The notes under the pieces are model-generated. The model did no database searches and was not told the DNA's origin. It was given only the letters and a program-made list of their open reading frames with translations. The position numbers were made by a program, and so were the translations under genes. Of a stretch of DNA of 64,000 nucleotides, positions 61,233-64,000 are shown piece by piece. Source of the DNA: Cryobacterium soli (GTDB lineage: Bacteria; Actinomycetota; Actinomycetes; Actinomycetales; Microbacteriaceae); contig NZ_CP030033.1 in NCBI RefSeq assembly GCF_003611035.1, positions 3,534,001 through 3,598,000 of the forward strand, given 5' to 3'. Positions within the stretch are counted from its first letter, which is position 1. Each line of letters opens with the position of its first letter.

Positions 61233-61254
61233 CCACGGTGAACGGAGTCTTAAC
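61233..61254 (-). promoter_or_regulatory. PHO box (PhoP operator) of ppk-mutT1
   Basis: On the minus strand two adjacent 11-base repeats: GTTAAGACTCC (61254-61244) and GTTCACCGTGG (61243-61233). They end 28 bases before the -10 hexamer, the position of a -35 region. The TAA stop of mshD is within the first repeat. Confidence 0.75.
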
Positions 61255-62164
61255 GCGGGGCCCTGCGGTACTGCACATCCACGGTGCGGTCGGTGAAACC
61301 GAGGCTGCGGTACAGCCGCACGGGTGCGGCGCTTTCGGCCTCGACGTAGAGCTCGACGGCCGTGCAACCGCGTTCGCGAAGGCGACGCAGGCCCGCGAGC
61401 ATGAGGGCGCGGCCGAGGCCGGCTCCCGCGGCATCCGGGTGCACACCGAGCACGTAGATCTCACCGAGCGTGGCGCCGGGCTCGATCTTGAGCCAGTTGT
61501 AACCGACGATCCCGCCGGGCTCGCCGGGCCGGGTCTCACGGACCAGGAGCACGTCGCCGGCGTCGAACCAGGGCTCATTCATGCGATCGGCGAGGTCGGC
61601 CTCGGTGATGGCGCCCTGCTCCGGATGCGTGGCGAAGACGAGGGCGTTCAGCCGCACCCACTCGGCGGCGTCGCCGGCGTCGCCGGGCGTGGCCGCACGG
61701 AAGACGTCGATGCCCAGTCCGCCGGGCAGCTCCGGGGTGGTCGCGGCGTCCGCGTCCGTGAGCGGGCGTTCCAGCTGCAGCAGGGTGCGCTCGGCGCTGA
61801 AGCCGAACCTGTCGGCGAGCCGGCGGGCGGCGGGGTGGTCGCGGTGCGCCCAGGCGGTGAGGTCGCCGGACATGCCGCCCTCGTCCTCGAACAGGCGACG
61901 GAGCGCGGCCGTGGCGTGGCCTTGGCGGCGGTAGCGCGGGTGGACGACCAGGTCGATCTCGCCGCGGCCGACGATGGCGGCGCCGACGGCGTCCTCGCCC
62001 TCGATCAGCAGTTGGGGGGAGCGCCGACCCGAGCGGGCGTCGAGCAGGGCCTGCTCGTTGAACGGGCGGTAGCCATCCGTGTGCGAGCTCGCGTCGGCGA
62101 CGTCGTGGAACCGGGCCGCGAAGGCCGTGTCGGAGAGGTCAGGAGCCGACAGAGTGTGCGACAC
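61250..62164 (-). CDS. mshD: Mycothiol synthase (mycothiol acetyltransferase)
   Basis: Acetylates Cys-GlcN-Ins with acetyl-CoA, the last step of mycothiol synthesis. The 304-residue protein consists of two GNAT domains. The N-terminal one has [10 protein letters not shown] and the C-terminal active one has [20 protein letters not shown] and [18 protein letters not shown] is a MshD feature. It overlaps the glnR gene by 26 bases. The glnR-mshD order matches mycobacteria. Its presence identifies a mycothiol-producing actinobacterium. Confidence 0.94.
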   Translation of the reverse strand: MSHTLSAPDLSDTAFAARFHDVADASSHTDGYRPFNEQALLDARSGRRSPQLLIEGEDAVGAAIVGRGEIDLVVHPRYRRQGHATAALRRLFEDEGGMSGDLTAWAHRDHPAARRLADRFGFSAERTLLQLERPLTDADAATTPELPGGLGIDVFRAATPGDAGDAAEWVRLNALVFATHPEQGAITEADLADRMNEPWFDAGDVLLVRETRPGEPGGIVGYNWLKIEPGATLGEIYVLGVHPDAAGAGLGRALMLAGLRRLRERGCTAVELYVEAESAAPVRLYRSLGFTDRTVDVQYRRAPR

Positions 62165-62831
62165 GTTCGCCGTCCTCTTCGTAGACGTTGAAGCGGTAGC
62201 CCACGTTGCGCACGGTGCCGATCAGGGATTCCTGGTCGCCGAGCTTGGCACGCAGGCGCCGCACGTGTACGTCGACGGTGCGGGTGCCGCCGAAGTAGTC
62301 GTAGCCCCAGACCTCGCTGAGCAGCTGCTCGCGGGTGAACACCCGGGACGGGTGCGCGGCCAGGAAGCGCAGCAGCTCGAACTCCTTATACGTGAGGTCG
62401 AGCGGTTTGCCGTGTACCTTGGCCGAGTAGCTGGCCTCGTCGATGACGACGCCGGCGGCGCGGATGGTGGGGGAGGGCTCGTTGTGCGGTGTGCGCCCGG
62501 CGGCCAGGCGGATGCGCGCATCCACCTCGGCGGGACCGGCCGTGTCGAGCACCACGTCATCCACTCCCCAGTCGGGGCTGACCGCGGTGAGGCCGCCCTC
62601 GGTGATCACGAGGAGCAACGGCACGCTGCTTCCGGTGGTGCGCAGGATCTGGCAGAGCGACTTGGCGGCCATCAGATTGGACCGGGCGTCGACCAGGATC
62701 AGGTCGGAATCGGGCGCGGTGATGAGCTGATCCGGCTGTGCCGGAATGAGTCGTGTGCTGTGCGACAGCAACGCCAGGGCTGGAAGAACTTCGTCGTTCA
62801 TAGCCGAGGTTAGGATCAACAGCTGCGCCAC
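62139..62831 (-). CDS. glnR: GlnR-type OmpR-family regulator (orphan, atypical receiver)
   Basis: A 230-residue regulator. The N-terminal receiver is atypical (L-L-I-L-T-S..., [15 protein letters not shown] with the conserved central Asp but without the usual acidic pocket). The C-terminal winged helix has [53 protein letters not shown]. It matches actinobacterial GlnR, which controls nitrogen assimilation without a partner kinase, in sequence layout and in its place next to mshD. GGAGG precedes the GTG start. Confidence 0.88.
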   Translation of the reverse strand: MAQLLILTSAMNDEVLPALALLSHSTRLIPAQPDQLITAPDSDLILVDARSNLMAAKSLCQILRTTGSSVPLLLVITEGGLTAVSPDWGVDDVVLDTAGPAEVDARIRLAAGRTPHNEPSPTIRAAGVVIDEASYSAKVHGKPLDLTYKEFELLRFLAAHPSRVFTREQLLSEVWGYDYFGGTRTVDVHVRRLRAKLGDQESLIGTVRNVGYRFNVYEEDGERVAHSVGS

Positions 62832-62889
62832 GCAGGTCCTCCAAGTATCGTGCGGCCCATCCTAGCGTGCCACGGAAAGAGACTCGGGC

Positions 62890-63168
62890 GTGCAGAATGG
62901 GACAGTGAGCTGGAAGCGTTTGAGTGTAGTGATGATTTGGCTGGTCGCCGTGGTCTGCGCGGTCCTGACCGGTGTGCTCGTCGCCCCCGAGAATCGGCTG
63001 GTCTGGCTCAGCCTGTCGCTGGCCGGCTGCACCATCCTCACGCTGGCCGCTCAGCTGTCCACCGGGCAGAAGGAGGGCTACGTGCATCGGGTCACCCTCA
63101 GCGTGGTCGGCGCCGTCACGGTCCTGGCCGCGGCCACGGGCGTGTTCGCCTTCTACGGCCTGGTCTGA
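62890..63168 (+). CDS. Small three-helix membrane protein
   Basis: A 92-residue protein with three hydrophobic segments (V-V-M-I-W-L-V-A-V-V-C-A-V-L-T-G-V-L-V, L-V-W-L-S-L-S-L-A-G-C-T-I-L-T-L-A-A-Q, V-V-G-A-V-T-V-L-A-A-A-T-G-V-F-A-F) and the loop S-T-G-Q-K-E-G-Y-V-H-R. Related small membrane proteins lie beside glnR in other Actinobacteria. Function unknown. GTG start with GGAAAGAG upstream; a GTG at 62905 is possible. Confidence 0.7.
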   Translation: MQNGTVSWKRLSVVMIWLVAVVCAVLTGVLVAPENRLVWLSLSLAGCTILTLAAQLSTGQKEGYVHRVTLSVVGAVTVLAAATGVFAFYGLV

Positions 63169-63221
63169 CCCGCCCCACCCGCCGCATCCGGCGTTTGGTC
63201 CCAGGGTCGCACCCCTGCGGT

Positions 63222-63240
63222 GATCGAGCCTGTCGAGATC
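63222..63240. repeat. Short dyad GATCGAGCCTGTCGAGATC
   Basis: Nineteen bases, GATC-GA...TC-GAGATC, intergenic. From general memory, sequences resembling this recur between genes in Microbacteriaceae; only one copy lies in this window. Confidence 0.4.
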
Positions 63241-63312
63241 CGCTCAGGCCACGCAGGCGTCGCACCAGAGCGACTCTCCGCCCGATTCGGGCCTGCCGCG
63301 CCCGCCAGAGGA

Positions 63313-63318
63313 TAGAGT
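63313..63318 (+). promoter_or_regulatory. -10 box TAGAGT, leaderless start of the 37-residue gene
   Basis: TAGAGT, then TGGGGC, then the ATG at 63325. Confidence 0.55.
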
Positions 63319-63324
63319 TGGGGC

Positions 63325-63438
63325 ATGTCAACGCTCGCACTCGAAATCCTGTTCCTGGGCCTCCTCGCGCTGGCCAGCCTGTCGATCGCCTGGGTCTCCG
63401 GCGTCGTGCTGTTCAAGCTCTTCCGCGGCCAGCGGTAA
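63325..63438 (+). CDS. Very small membrane protein, 37 residues
   Basis: M-S-T-L-A-L-E-I-L-F-L-G-L-L-A-L-A-S-L-S-I-A-W-V-S-G and on to F-K-L-F-R-G-Q-R: one hydrophobic helix and a short basic end. Support for a real gene: a leaderless promoter at the same spacing as neighbours, strong third-position GC, and a stop codon one base before the next gene, which has no ribosome site of its own. It could work as a membrane peptide or mainly as a translational leader for the following gene. Confidence 0.55.
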   Translation: MSTLALEILFLGLLALASLSIAWVSGVVLFKLFRGQR

Positions 63439-63439
63439 C

Positions 63440-64000
63440 GTGTACGAACTTCCGGTCGGCTTGCCGTCCGAGCTCGTTCCCCTGTCATGGTTGATCGGGG
63501 TCTGGGAAGGTTCGGGAATCCTCGACTACACGGTCGACGGCGAAACCGTCACCCGCGAGTTCGGGCAGCGCATCAGCTTCAGCCATGACGGCCTGCCGCA
63601 CCTCAACTACAGCTCCTACACCTGGCTCGAGCCCGAGATCCCGGCGCCGGATGCCTCCGCGCCCGCCTCGGGAGGCGCCGCCGGTGAGCCCGCAACAGCC
63701 CCGACCCCGATCCCGCTGGTGACCGAGACCGGGTACTGGCGGCTCAGCCGTCCGCAGCAAGCCGGCGACGCCGGCCCGGGCCTGCTCCCCGGCGTGGGTG
63801 CCGCCCCGTTCCAGACGGCCGAGGCGGTGGAGACCCTGCGGAACGCCGACGGTGGCTTCGATATCGAGGTGAGCCTCGTGCACCCCGGCGGAATCCTGGA
63901 GCTCTACCTCGGCCAGGTGAAAGGTCCCCGGATCGACCTCGCCACCGACGCGATCGTGCAGACCAGCGGCGCCAAGCCGTACGCGGCCGCGACCCGGCTC
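63440..64000 (+). CDS. Nitrobindin-like / FABP-family beta-barrel protein (3' end outside window)
   Basis: The visible 187 residues belong to the THAP4/nitrobindin heme-binding or FABP-like family of Actinobacteria. L-S-W-L-I-G-V-W-E-G-S-G is the G-x-W-x-G-x-G motif, followed by F-G-Q-R-I-S-F-S-H-D-G-L-P-H-L-N-Y-S-S-Y-T-W and later T-E-T-G-Y-W-R. A Pro/Ala-rich insert of about 30 residues separates two strands and is unusual. The expected C-terminal His that binds heme is outside the window. It starts with GTG one base after the 37-residue gene. Confidence 0.8.
   Translation, partial: MYELPVGLPSELVPLSWLIGVWEGSGILDYTVDGETVTREFGQRISFSHDGLPHLNYSSYTWLEPEIPAPDASAPASGGAAGEPATAPTPIPLVTETGYWRLSRPQQAGDAGPGLLPGVGAAPFQTAEAVETLRNADGGFDIEVSLVHPGGILELYLGQVKGPRIDLATDAIVQTSGAKPYAAATRL

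Noticed and set aside
59325..61241. A 638-codon open frame opposite ppk
   Set aside because: Same mirror-frame artefact; no domain, no ribosome site, and ppk is certain.

Overview
The window comes from a high-GC actinobacterium. A mycothiol synthase (MshD), a GlnR-type regulator, a MutT1-PPK pair and leaderless transcription starts all fit that group. An L-asparagine permease, DUF445 and Microbacteriaceae-like hypothetical proteins suggest Microbacteriaceae, perhaps close to Cryobacterium; that last step is inference. No phage, plasmid or CRISPR locus is visible. The only clear mobile element is one IS30-family insertion sequence.

Layout. 0-2 kb: end of purN and purH (purine synthesis). 2-5.5 kb: azoreductase-like protein with a divergent HxlR regulator, an MscS channel, a dimethylargininase. 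5.5-9.7 kb: an interrupted small ORF and a heterodimeric ABC exporter. 9.7-13.8 kb: cupin, FAD/NAD reductase, alkyltransferase-like protein, acetyltransferase, NADP-isocitrate dehydrogenase. 14-23.3 kb: P1B-type metal ATPase, two MFS exporters, a broken AraC regulator, purU, a stand-alone riboflavin kinase, an amino-acid permease. 23.4-29.9 kb: complete Mrp Na+/H+ antiporter operon mrpA(B)CDEFG. 29.9-32.3 kb: ZTP riboswitch, glyA and folD. 32.4-35.1 kb: gamma-carbonic anhydrase-like gene, IS30 element, YbaK-like gene. 35.1-39.4 kb: Leloir galactose cluster (galK-galT divergent from a DeoR regulator and galM). 39.4-43.9 kb: DUF445 protein, serine hydrolase, OhrR-like regulator, cupin. 43.9-48.6 kb: formate dehydrogenase maturation (DUF6457, ThiF-like, FdhD) and a YdeP-type formate dehydrogenase. 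49.7 kb: tRNA-Lys. 50.6-52.4 kb: sigK-rskA behind a structured leader. 52.6 kb: class IV aminotransferase. 53.7-61.2 kb: pstSCAB and ppk-mutT1, both behind PHO boxes. 61.2-64 kb: mshD, glnR, small membrane proteins and a nitrobindin-like protein cut by the window end.

How it fits together. One-carbon and purine metabolism recurs (purN, purH, purU, glyA, folD, formate dehydrogenase), and the ZTP riboswitch ties glyA (and probably folD) to the purine intermediate ZMP/ZTP. Phosphate uptake and polyphosphate synthesis appear to form one PhoP-controlled unit.

Less expected patterns. (1) At least eighteen intact genes, plus the broken AraC gene, have a TANNNT-like -10 hexamer exactly six bases before the start codon, so leaderless transcripts look very common. 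(2) Several unrelated families of palindromic repeats sit between genes; one copy is split by the IS30 element. (3) An approximately 80-nt branched RNA structure begins at the predicted transcription start of sigK-rskA. All calls were made by reading the sequence; no database search was run.
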